The notes under the pieces: generated by a model
What the model was told of the DNA's origin: nothing
Database searches by the model: none
What the model saw: only the letters and a program-made list of their open reading frames with translations
In this document: positions 1 to 5,907 of the stretch, piece after piece
How positions within the stretch are numbered: the first letter of the stretch is position 1
Layout of the letters: each line of letters opens with the position of its first letter
Source: Candidatus Eiseniibacteriota bacterium
GTDB lineage: Bacteria > Eisenbacteria > RBG-16-71-46 > CAIMUX01
Assembly: GCA_020431745.1 (NCBI GenBank)
Contig: JAGQHR010000191.1
Coordinates: 1 to 6,487 of the forward strand
Direction of reading: 5' to 3'
DNA: 6,487 nucleotides
Position numbers and translations under genes: made by a program

Positions 1-634
1 GGTGGTGCTCGGACGCTTCGCGGTGAGCGTCGGTGAATTGGGTCTCGGTGGAGAGATTGACCGCGTTCTTGTACTCGTAACGTTGGCCGAAGCGGGGAAC
101 GATCCCCAGTTTGTCCAGGGTGCCCCGCACGAAAGGATGCTCCAGGTAGAAGCCGGTCAGGGAGAGATCTCCGCTGGGCTGAAGGTAGATCCGATCACAC
201 GCGCTGGCCAGGTAGTAGGCCGCGTTTCCCGGACCGAACTCGCCGAAAGTCTCGGCGAACGCGATCACCGGCTTGCCCGACTTGCGGAAGCGTTCCAGCG
301 CGGAGCGCATCTCCTGGATCTGGGCCAGACCGAGTCCGGCGCCGCTCACTTCGGCGCGCAGGGCGACGATGCGCGAGTCGTCGGCAGCATGATCGATGGC
401 GTCGATCACCGCGCGCAGCTCCAGCTGGTCGTCCTGAAGGAAGCGGGAGACCGGATCGAGCGGCAGCGTCTCGACGAAGGGGCGCTCGAAATCGATGTCG
501 AGGACGGCCCGCGAGGGGATGGAGACTCTTCCGAGCGAGCTCAGTCCGACGCCGATCACGATCAGGATGCTCACGAACGTGAGAATGCTGATGAAGCCGA
601 TGAAGGCGAGCACAACCAGAACGAACCGCTTCAT
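1..634 (-). CDS. sppA: Signal peptide peptidase SppA, 67K type (N-terminal part; runs off left edge)
   Basis: Translating the minus strand from ATG at 634-632 gives 211 residues with no stop before the edge. SppA (family S49) is a membrane-anchored serine protease with a Ser-Lys dyad that degrades cleaved signal peptides and membrane protein fragments. Residues 4-30 form one hydrophobic anchor. Then come family-typical blocks: DPVSRFLQDD (60-69), a GxGLAQIQEMR segment (about 100-110), SGKPVIAFAE (119-128), AAYYLASACDRIYLQPSGD (138-156), and LDKLGI followed by YEYKNAVN (186-193). K189 aligns with the catalytic lysine of E. coli SppA (K209). Short 36K SppA proteins carry the nucleophile Ser just before the YY motif; here that place is GNAAYY, so the Ser should lie in the missing C-terminal half, as in the roughly 600-residue form. 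The start is supported by GGGAG at 646-642, 7 nt upstream. It is divergent from the protease gene. The family call is firm; the rest of the gene is unseen. Confidence 0.9.
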   Translation of the reverse strand, partial: MKRFVLVVLAFIGFISILTFVSILIVIGVGLSSLGRVSIPSRAVLDIDFERPFVETLPLDPVSRFLQDDQLELRAVIDAIDHAADDSRIVALRAEVSGAGLGLAQIQEMRSALERFRKSGKPVIAFAETFGEFGPGNAAYYLASACDRIYLQPSGDLSLTGFYLEHPFVRGTLDKLGIVPRFGQRYEYKNAVNLSTETQFTDAHREASEHH

Positions 635-715
635 TGCGAGGCTCCCACGGTCTCGTCGGACCATTGGCATGACGGGGCTTGCGGCGCCGCCTCCCGCGGT
701 CGCCGCTTCGGGAAG

Positions 716-744
716 ACCGTACACCGCAGGGCGGGTCCCGTCGA
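716..744 (-). promoter_or_regulatory. Candidate sppA promoter
   Basis: Read on the minus strand, TCGACG (744-739), a 17-bp spacer and TACGGT (721-716) resemble a sigma70 -35/-10 pair, with 4 of 6 and 3 of 6 consensus matches. It sits about 80 bp upstream of the sppA start codon. The match is weak and chance hits are common, so this is a placement suggestion only. Confidence 0.25.
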
Positions 745-763
745 TGGCCTCATCCGGTATACT
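735..763 (+). promoter_or_regulatory. Candidate protease promoter (-10 only convincing)
   Basis: TATACT at 758-763 is a good -10 hexamer, about 77 bp upstream of the protease start codon. The sequence 17 bp upstream (735-740, GTCCCG) is not a recognisable -35, so an activator or another sigma factor would be needed. The site overlaps the candidate sppA promoter on the other strand, so the two divergent promoters may compete. Confidence 0.25.
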
Positions 764-775
764 CTTCGGGTTCCG

Positions 776-795
776 CTCGTCGTCGTCTCGACGAG
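776..795 (+). promoter_or_regulatory. Inverted repeat in the protease 5' leader
   Basis: CTCGTCG (776-782) and CGACGAG (789-795) are perfect 7-bp inverted repeats around a 6-nt loop. They lie 44 bp upstream of the protease start codon and just downstream of the candidate -10. This could be an mRNA leader hairpin or a dimeric operator. Nothing in the sequence decides between the two. Confidence 0.3.
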
Positions 796-839
796 GCCAT
801 CTGGGTTCACCGCGCACGCGCGAGAGAGCGAGGATCAAC

Positions 840-2504
840 ATGAAGAGCCTATGGTTGGCCGCATGGGCAGCAACGATGGGGTGGGTCGGGGTCGCCGGGC
901 CGGCCTGGGCGTTCCAGGGGGCGGAGCCGCTTTCCTGGTCCCTGGGGTGGAACGATGCGAATCAGGTCGATACGGTGATCCTGCCCGCGGTGGACGAGGC
1001 CGCGTATCTCGCCGAGGACGCCGCGCGCGCATCCAGCGGGGAGGCGACGCCTCTGCGCTTCGCCGCGCCCCTCTATGTTCACTACTCCCCGGCATCGGAC
1101 GGGAGCTGGACGGCCCTCCCCGACGGGCGGCGGGTCTGGCGGATGCAGCTCGTCTCGCTCGGAGCGCGCACGCTGAACCTCGGGTTCTCCGAGGTGACGC
1201 TGCCACCGGGCGCCACGGTCCATATCTACTCGGCGGATCCGAGCTGGGAGTACTACGAAGGACCGTTCTCCGCGTCCGAAGTGATCGACGGCCAGATCTG
1301 GACTCCCGTCGTGCCCGGCGACGCCGTCATGGTCGAGATGATGGTTCCCGCCCACTCCGCGTTCGAGCCCGGGCTGGCGATCACCCAGGTGAACCACGAC
1401 TACCGCGGCTTCGGGAGCTTCGACGCCCCCGCGGGGGAACAGCGGCAGGGATCGTGCAACAACGACGTGGTCTGCCCGGAAGCCAATCCGTGGCGGGATG
1501 ACATCCGTTCCGAGGGCGTCTATACCCTGCAAGGTTTCTGGACCTGCTCCGGTCAGTTGATCAACACGATCGGCGTGACGCCGCCGCCCGCATACTTCCT
1601 CACCGCGAATCACTGCGGCATCAGCACCGGGAACGACAACACGATGGTCGTCTATTGGAACTTCGAGTCGCCCAACTGCGGCTCCCTCTGCTGCGGTTCG
1701 CTTTCGGACAACCAGACCGGAGCGCTCTACCGAGCGAGCTACTCGACGTCGGACTTCTGTCTGGTCGAGCTCAGCCTCTATCCGCGGACATCGTCCGACG
1801 TCTACTTCGCCGGTTGGGACGCCCGACAGGAGAACGCCCCGACGAGCGCAGTCGGAATCCATCATCCGAACTGCGACGAGAAGGCGATCAGCTTCCAGAA
1901 TGATCCTCTGACCATCACGACGTACCTCCAGAACAGCGTTCCCGGGAACGGTTCGCACTGGCGGATCGACCAGTGGGAAGACGGAACGACGGAACCGGGT
2001 TCGTCGGGATCGGGGCTTTGGGATCCCAATCACCATCTCGTCGGGCAGCTGCACGGAGGGTTCGCCTCCTGCTCGTCGATTACCTCCGACTGGTACGGGC
2101 GGCTTCCGGTGTCCTGGACGGGCGGCGGTGGCAACTCGACGCGGCTGAGCAACTGGCTCGATCCGAACGGAACCGGCACGTTGATGGCCAACGGACGGAA
2201 TCCCGACGATCCGGGTTCGGTGGAAGACGGCCCCCTCGGAGTGGGATTCGCCACGCAGGTGGCGCCGAACCCGACCTCGACGGGATTCCGGGTCACCTTC
2301 CGCATGCAGGATACGGCTTCGGTGCAGCTCGAGATCGTCGACGCGGCGGGCCGCGTGATCCAACGACATCAGGCAGGCACCTACGGTCCGGGCGAGTGGC
2401 AGGTGGCGTGGCCGACGGCGGGTGCCCGCGCGCTGGACCCGGGAGTCTACTTCGTGCGCGTCGTCGGTCAGGACACGGCGCAGAAGCTGGTCGTCGTTCG
2501 GTAG
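840..2504 (+). CDS. Secreted lysyl endopeptidase-like serine protease with T9SS-type sorting domain
   Basis: This 554-residue preproprotein is predicted to cleave proteins outside the cell, probably after lysine. Residues 1-24 are a signal peptide ending PAWA. Residues 25 to about 203 are a propeptide. The S1 catalytic domain starts near GSCNNDVVCPE (204-214), closely resembling the mature start of Achromobacter protease I. The triad is H258 (FLTANHCG), D305 (SDFCLVEL) and S389 (TEPGSSGSG). H405 in VGQLHGG and D417 in SDWYGR fit the residues that set lysine specificity. C206-C411 and C236-C259 fit known disulfides of that enzyme; C212 probably pairs with one of C280/C284/C285. Residues about 474-554 (VAPNP at the start, DPGVYFVRVV near the end, final KLVVVR) form a FlgD-like / type A sorting domain used by T9SS. 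ATG at 840 is chosen because it begins the signal peptide and has GAGGA 5 nt upstream; the open frame extending further upstream is not signal-like. Only three lysines occur in the whole protein. Fold and triad are firm; specificity is inferred. Confidence 0.92.
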   Translation: MKSLWLAAWAATMGWVGVAGPAWAFQGAEPLSWSLGWNDANQVDTVILPAVDEAAYLAEDAARASSGEATPLRFAAPLYVHYSPASDGSWTALPDGRRVWRMQLVSLGARTLNLGFSEVTLPPGATVHIYSADPSWEYYEGPFSASEVIDGQIWTPVVPGDAVMVEMMVPAHSAFEPGLAITQVNHDYRGFGSFDAPAGEQRQGSCNNDVVCPEANPWRDDIRSEGVYTLQGFWTCSGQLINTIGVTPPPAYFLTANHCGISTGNDNTMVVYWNFESPNCGSLCCGSLSDNQTGALYRASYSTSDFCLVELSLYPRTSSDVYFAGWDARQENAPTSAVGIHHPNCDEKAISFQNDPLTITTYLQNSVPGNGSHWRIDQWEDGTTEPGSSGSGLWDPNHHLVGQLHGGFASCSSITSDWYGRLPVSWTGGGGNSTRLSNWLDPNGTGTLMANGRNPDDPGSVEDGPLGVGFATQVAPNPTSTGFRVTFRMQDTASVQLEIVDAAGRVIQRHQAGTYGPGEWQVAWPTAGARALDPGVYFVRVVGQDTAQKLVVVR

Positions 2505-2532
2505 ACTCGGGGACGCGAAGGGAATCGGAGAC

Positions 2533-2578
2533 AAGAAAAGGCCCGCGTCACACTCTGGCCGCAAGAGGCGACGCGGGC
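2533..2578 (-). terminator. Intrinsic terminator (minus strand)
   Basis: On the minus strand the stem GCCCGCGTC (2578-2570) pairs perfectly with GACGCGGGC (2549-2541), a 9-bp GC-rich stem. The 20-nt loop contains a smaller CTCT/AGAG stem. It is followed at once by CTTTTCTT (2540-2533). Read on the plus strand the same hairpin is followed by GAGGGTGCC with no T tract, so it is not a good terminator for the protease gene. The direction therefore points to minus-strand transcription. Confidence 0.65.
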
Positions 2579-2607
2579 GAGGGTGCCGGGACGGGCGTCC
2601 CGACAGC
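2533..2607 (-). ncRNA. Candidate small RNA, about 75 nt, unrecognised family
   Basis: The segment is bounded upstream by a good promoter (2641-2613) and downstream by an intrinsic terminator (2578-2533), all on the minus strand. The expected start is near 2608-2605. The transcript would hold a first hairpin at 2602-2587, CGGGAC/GTCCCG around a GCCC loop, then about 8 unpaired nt, then the terminator hairpin. No ribosome-binding site with an open frame is seen inside, so a leader peptide is unlikely. I do not recognise a known RNA family. The 3' end would point into the downstream flank of the protease gene, so its RNA could pair with the protease mRNA tail if that transcript extends this far. 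Existence rests on sequence signals only. Confidence 0.5.
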
Positions 2608-2612
2608 TCGAT

Positions 2613-2641
2613 ACGCTAGCACCGGCGCCCGAGATCGTCAA
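2613..2641 (-). promoter_or_regulatory. Sigma70-like promoter of the candidate small RNA
   Basis: On the minus strand: -35 TTGACG (2641-2636, 5 of 6 consensus), a 17-bp spacer, and -10 TAGCGT (2618-2613), preceded by TGC, which gives an extended -10. This is the strongest promoter-like string noticed in the window. No protein-coding gene on the minus strand lies downstream of it before the terminator. Confidence 0.55.
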
Positions 2642-2652
2642 GAATCCACATA

Positions 2653-2701
2653 GGGGACGACGGAAGTCGTTCCCGGCCCATCCCCTCGAATGCGGGGGGC
2701 C
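2653..2701 (+). promoter_or_regulatory. Hairpins in the menG upstream region
   Basis: GGGACGAC (2654-2661) and GTCGT-T-CCC (2666-2674) form an 8-bp stem with one bulged T and a GGAA (GNRA-type) tetraloop. Directly after it, GGCCC (2675-2679) and GGGCC (2697-2701) enclose CCC/GGG pairs (2682-2684 with 2694-2696). They lie 35-80 bp before the chosen menG start. They could be a structured mRNA leader. No T tract follows, so neither is an obvious terminator. No known riboswitch was recognised. Confidence 0.3.
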
Positions 2702-2735
2702 ATCCGAAAGCGCTCCGAAAACCGAGGGGAGGGGT

Positions 2736-3599
2736 GTGGTAGTTCCAGAAACCGCACCATTCGAAGAACGTGAAACGGCGGATCGGACCGGTTCGGCCGC
2801 GTTGCCGGGACGTCCTTGGGAGCGGCGACGTGGAGAGCTCACCCGGATCTTCACCCGCATCGAGTCGCACTACGACCGACTGAACCGGATTCTCAGCCTC
2901 GGCCTGGACCGCGGATGGCGGGAATGGACGGCCCGCTCCATGGATGCCCCAGGACCTTGGTTGGACTTGGCGTCCGGTACCGGCGACCTCGCCGTGCACG
3001 TGTTTCGGAGGCGGGACCGCGCCCGGAGCCAGCCTATCCTCATTCGAAGCGACCTGGTTCCGACACTGCTTCCCGTCGGGGCGCGCAAGCTCGCGCGTCT
3101 GGGTGGTTCTCCGGAGTCCGAGGCGCCGGGACTGGGGTGCGAAATGGATCACCTGCCGTTCGCGACGGCCTCGTTGGGCGGGATCTGTCAAGGATTCGCG
3201 CTCCGGCACTGCCGGGACTATCCGGGGTTCTTCCGCGAGCTCTTTCGCGTGCTGCGCCCGGGCGGCTGTATCGCGATCCTCGACATGCGGTATCCCGCGG
3301 GCCGGGTCGCGGGCTTCTACCGGTTCTACTTCCGCGCCGTCCTGCCCCGAATTGCCGTGTTGCTCGGTGGCGACCGCGATGCCTACCGGTTCCTCGTCGA
3401 CTCGGTCCGCTCGATGCCACCGGAGTCGACCCTGCTCGACGCGTTGCGGGACGCGGGCTTCACGGACGTCGCTTCCCGTCCTGGCTTTCTGGGGTCCGTC
3501 CGTCTCCTTCTGGCCCGAAGGCCGGCCGCCCTTGCCGGTTCCGCGGAGGCTGCCTATAGTGGCCCGTCGCCCCGGAATGTCAGCAAGGGAGAAGGATGA
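2736..3599 (+). CDS. menG: Demethylmenaquinone/ubiquinone methyltransferase family protein (MenG/UbiE-like)
   Basis: Family members use S-adenosylmethionine (SAM) to C-methylate the quinone ring, the last step of menaquinone synthesis, at the inner membrane face. In this 287-residue protein, residues 38-62 (FTRIESHYDRLNRILSLG, then GW at 60-61) match the UbiE N-terminal signature. WLDLASGTGDLA (75-86) is SAM motif I, D106 is the likely ribose-binding acid, MDHLPF (137-142) and FALRHCRD (154-161) follow, and RVLRPGG (171-177) is the second signature. LPRIAVLLGGDRDAYRFLVDS (203-223) is the family block after the substrate region. Oddities: the usual FGLRN is FALRH, the classic signature His is absent, and there is a roughly 30-residue N-terminal tail plus a C-terminal tail. 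The start GTG 2736 is chosen for the GAGGGGAGG stretch just upstream; an earlier in-frame GTG at 2583 would run through the small RNA and its promoter. The neighbour overlaps by ATGA. The substrate could be another quinone. Confidence 0.8.
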   Translation: MVVPETAPFEERETADRTGSAALPGRPWERRRGELTRIFTRIESHYDRLNRILSLGLDRGWREWTARSMDAPGPWLDLASGTGDLAVHVFRRRDRARSQPILIRSDLVPTLLPVGARKLARLGGSPESEAPGLGCEMDHLPFATASLGGICQGFALRHCRDYPGFFRELFRVLRPGGCIAILDMRYPAGRVAGFYRFYFRAVLPRIAVLLGGDRDAYRFLVDSVRSMPPESTLLDALRDAGFTDVASRPGFLGSVRLLLARRPAALAGSAEAAYSGPSPRNVSKGEG

Positions 3600-4474
3600 A
3601 CCCAGCCGAGCCCAACGTCGGAAGCCCCGCCGTCACCATCATCGTGCCGGCCTACAACGAGGTCAGCGGAATCCGGGACGTCCTGGAGGAGCTACGGCGG
3701 CTGGATCCGAACTGGGAAGTCCTGGTCGTCGATGACGGGTCCACCGATGGAACCGGCGCGATCGTCGCCGAGTCCGGGTTCCGGGTCATCCGCCATCAGG
3801 TCAATCGGGGGTACGGGGCCTCCCTCAAGAGCGGCATTCGCGCGGCGCGGGCCCCCTGGATCGTGATCACGGACGCGGACGGGACCTATCCCAACGAACG
3901 GATCCCGGAGATCGTCGCCGGACTCGAGGAACACAACATGGTCGTGGGGGCGCGGACCGGGGAGAAAGTGCACATCCCCCTGATCCGACGACCGGCGAAG
4001 GCCGCCCTCAACGCCCTGGCCAACTACCTGAGCGAGACGACGATTCCCGATCTCAACTCTGGACTTCGGGCCTTCCGCAAGGAGGATGTGCTCCGGTTCC
4101 TCGATATCCTGCCTTCAGGATTCTCCTTCACCACGACCATAACGCTGGCCATGCACGTCAACGACCTCTTCGTCCGATACGTGCCCATCGACTACCACGC
4201 GCGGAAGGGGCAGTCCAAGATCCGCCCCATCCAGGACACCCTGAACTTCCTGGCCCTCATCGTGCGCACCGTTCTCTATTTCCGTCCGCTCAAGATCTTC
4301 CTCCCGCTGAGCGGATTCCTGCTCGTGTTGGCTCTGGCGGTTTTCCTCTACTCCTGGCTCCTCACGCCCAAGATCATGGACGCGTCGGTCTCCATCATCG
4401 TGATGTCGGCGTTTCAGATGGCCGCGATCGGGCTCCTCGCGGACCTCATCGACAAGCGGGCCGGGAAAGGGTGA
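3596..4474 (+). CDS. Membrane-anchored GT2 family glycosyltransferase (polyprenyl-phosphate type)
   Basis: This is a 292-residue GT-A fold enzyme that probably moves a sugar from a nucleotide donor to a polyprenyl phosphate or other envelope acceptor on the cytoplasmic membrane face. VTIIVPAYNE (13-22) and VVDDGSTDGT (44-53) form the nucleotide-binding part. NRGYGASLKSGI (70-81) and the metal-binding DAD of TDADGTYP (92-99) follow. DLNSGLRAFR (152-161) and FSFTTTITLAM (176-186) are typical of DPM1/GtrB-like enzymes. RKGQSK (203-208) precedes two hydrophobic segments at about 233-256 and 264-285, so the C terminus is membrane-embedded. The start ATG overlaps the menG stop (ATGA) and has GGGAG 4 nt upstream, indicating translational coupling. 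The sugar and acceptor cannot be told from sequence. The menG neighbour shares only the theme of prenyl lipids, so a functional link is speculative. Confidence 0.87.
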   Translation: MNPAEPNVGSPAVTIIVPAYNEVSGIRDVLEELRRLDPNWEVLVVDDGSTDGTGAIVAESGFRVIRHQVNRGYGASLKSGIRAARAPWIVITDADGTYPNERIPEIVAGLEEHNMVVGARTGEKVHIPLIRRPAKAALNALANYLSETTIPDLNSGLRAFRKEDVLRFLDILPSGFSFTTTITLAMHVNDLFVRYVPIDYHARKGQSKIRPIQDTLNFLALIVRTVLYFRPLKIFLPLSGFLLVLALAVFLYSWLLTPKIMDASVSIIVMSAFQMAAIGLLADLIDKRAGKG

Positions 4475-4484
4475 GCGCGGAACC

Positions 4485-4862
4485 GTGATCGTGGGGATCG
4501 GTATCGATGTGATCGAGGTCGCCCGCATCGGCGCGGTCCTGGATCGTCATGGGGAGCGCTTTCTGCGTCGGATCTATACTCCCGGCGAACAGGCCGCCGT
4601 CCACGGAGTGCCGGCCCAATATTGGGCGGCCCGGTTCGCGGTGAAGGAGGCGGCCTTCAAGGCCCTGGGCACCGGATGGGCGCGTGGGGTTCGCTGGGTG
4701 GACGTCGAGGTGTCCAACTTGGCCACCGGTCAGCCCGTGCTATCCTTTCATGGAGACGCCGAACGGCGGGCACAGGAGCTGGGGACGACCCATCTGCACG
4801 TTTCGATCTCCCACACCGAAAGCTACGCGGTGGGGCAGGTCGTGCTGGAACAGCGGCCCTGA
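4485..4862 (+). CDS. acpS: Holo-[acyl-carrier-protein] synthase
   Basis: AcpS transfers the 4'-phosphopantetheine arm of coenzyme A to a serine of apo-acyl carrier protein, switching on fatty acid synthesis; it acts as a cytoplasmic trimer. The length, 125 residues, is normal for the family. MIVGIGIDVIEVARI (1-15) carries the magnesium-binding D8, and RFAVKEAAFKALGTG (50-64) carries E55; these match D9 and E58 of the E. coli enzyme. VSISHTESYAVGQVV (106-120) is the conserved C-terminal strand motif. The start is GTG, 10 bp after the glycosyltransferase stop. No strong ribosome-binding site is seen, so translation probably depends on coupling to the upstream gene. No missing key residue was noticed. 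Confidence 0.95.
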   Translation: MIVGIGIDVIEVARIGAVLDRHGERFLRRIYTPGEQAAVHGVPAQYWAARFAVKEAAFKALGTGWARGVRWVDVEVSNLATGQPVLSFHGDAERRAQELGTTHLHVSISHTESYAVGQVVLEQRP

Positions 4863-4875
4863 CTTTCCCGGAACA

Positions 4876-4905
4876 CGGCCCGGATGCGGCATCGAGAGCG
4901 GGCCG
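4876..4905 (+). repeat. Inverted repeat between acpS and the exported-protein gene
   Basis: CGGCCCG (4876-4882) and CGGGCCG (4899-4905) are a perfect 7-bp inverted repeat around 16 nt, which itself contains GATGC/GCATC. The right arm ends 6 bp before the AGGAGG ribosome-binding site of the next gene. It has no T tract after it. It may form an intercistronic mRNA hairpin that changes the expression ratio of the flanking genes; this is inference. Confidence 0.3.
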
Positions 4906-4921
4906 CGACAGAGGAGGATGG

Positions 4922-5845
4922 ATGCAGTTTGGAGTATGGCGGGGCTGGCGCGGAGCGGCGATCGGGGTCGGGACTCGTGCGACTCTGACCGCGGTCGCGA
5001 TTTTCCTGGTCGGGATCGGCGCTGCCCAGGGGCAGACGCCGCACAAATACGGCGTGATGCCGAAGGTGCTGCCCCGGGAGTTCGCCCAGCAGGGTAGCGA
5101 CATGGCGCAGAAGTGGCGCGCCGATGCCATGCCCCTGACCAAGAACCGCGTCGAGCTCTACCGCAAGTTCTCGGCGGGGCTCGCGGACTTCGCGGCATTC
5201 CGGAAGAAGATCACCGAGATCTATCCGGAGGATCAGCTGGAGTGGCTGCTGATCACGGACGAGGTCGCCGACAGCCTGGTGAGGAACTGGACGCCGGTGC
5301 TCGATCAGTACCAGAAGGACAACCCCGAAGAAGTCCTGACCAAGGGCCGGCAGCTCTACGAGCTCACCATGATGCAGATCACGGGCCCCCCCTCTCGCAT
5401 GCTCGGCTTCCACGCGCTGTTGCTGGCGGAATATGCGGAGGCCAAGGCCGATTCCCTGTTCGAGAGCGGGATCACCGACGACCTGAACGGTTTGGCCGAC
5501 GGCGTGCTGCGTTCGACGCGGGACTGGTGCGAGCTCTGGCACCAAGTCCACCACGATGCTCTCTCCTCCTACGAGAGCCGGATCACCCAGGAGGACTGGA
5601 TCGTGGCCCGGCTGAAGGACAACTGCGGAGGGAGCCGCTGGAAGATCACGCAGCAGTACATGGCCCTCGTGGGCGTCGACAGCACGAAGACGCCTCCGGA
5701 AGACCGTTATGCGCACGAGTTCCATCTCCAGGCCGACGGGTGCGACGATCAGAGAGTGATCCACATCGAGCTGCCGCACTTCAACGAGATGCAGAGGCAG
5801 GTCATGAAGCAATGGGAGACGAACCAGCAAGCCGGGGGGCAGTGA
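4922..5845 (+). CDS. Exported protein of unknown function
   Basis: I do not recognise this 307-residue protein. Residues about 15-38 are hydrophobic and end GAAQGQ, consistent with a signal peptide cleaved near 35-38, so the mature protein is probably periplasmic or extracellular. The rest is soluble-looking, rich in charged residues and mostly helical in character, with regularly spaced aromatic and acidic residues (EIYPEDQLEWLLITDEVAD at 99-117, RDWCELWHQVHHDALSSYES at 200-219). Three cysteines (C203, C235, C274) and the His-rich WHQVHH could be structural or bind metal, but no known motif is evident. The start ATG 4922 has AGGAGG 4 nt upstream; the ATG at 4918 is out of frame and abuts the site. 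A run of seven C at 5386-5392 lies inside the frame without breaking it. It sits 59 bp after acpS and 62 bp before a glycosyltransferase gene, so an envelope role is possible but unproven. Confidence 0.8.
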   Translation: MQFGVWRGWRGAAIGVGTRATLTAVAIFLVGIGAAQGQTPHKYGVMPKVLPREFAQQGSDMAQKWRADAMPLTKNRVELYRKFSAGLADFAAFRKKITEIYPEDQLEWLLITDEVADSLVRNWTPVLDQYQKDNPEEVLTKGRQLYELTMMQITGPPSRMLGFHALLLAEYAEAKADSLFESGITDDLNGLADGVLRSTRDWCELWHQVHHDALSSYESRITQEDWIVARLKDNCGGSRWKITQQYMALVGVDSTKTPPEDRYAHEFHLQADGCDDQRVIHIELPHFNEMQRQVMKQWETNQQAGGQ

Positions 5846-5907
5846 CATCCCGATCTTCGGGGAGCTGAACTCGGTCCCGGACCCGGCGGATGCCGCGAGG
5901 TAACGAC

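Noticed and set aside
495..839. Upstream extension of the protease frame
   Set aside because: It would overlap sppA antisense and put the signal peptide 115 residues inside the protein. The ATG at 840 starts the signal peptide and has a good ribosome-binding site.
2..1501. Open frame of 499 codons on the plus strand
   Set aside because: It runs antisense to sppA and then out of frame through the protease gene. Its product has no domain-like pattern and is dominated by Arg/Gly, as expected of a GC-rich shadow frame.
849..2564. Open frame of 571 codons on the minus strand
   Set aside because: Fully antisense to the protease gene, whose catalytic motifs are unmistakable. High GC keeps the opposite frame open; no recognisable motif or ribosome-binding site.
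2541..2602. Hairpins read as a terminator for the protease gene, or as a tRNA
   Set aside because: No T tract follows either hairpin on the plus strand. There is no cloverleaf and no TPsiC-like GGTTCGAATCC box, so tRNA is excluded.
2583..2735. Earlier GTG start for menG
   Set aside because: It would add 51 Arg/Pro/Gly-rich residues not found in the family, overlap the small RNA signals, and lacks a well-placed ribosome-binding site compared with GTG 2736.
5386..5392. Run of seven C as a possible programmed frameshift or sequencing error
   Set aside because: The frame reads through with consistent residue composition on both sides and ends at a sensible stop next to the following gene; no disrupted domain is visible.
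4823..5848. Open frame of 341 codons on the minus strand
   Set aside because: Antisense to the exported-protein gene, which has a signal peptide and strong ribosome-binding site. The minus frame shows only low-complexity, Arg/Leu-rich sequence.
5846..5907. Short CCCGA/TCGGG hairpin after the exported-protein stop
   Set aside because: Only a 5-bp stem with a 3-nt loop and no T tract; too weak to call a terminator.
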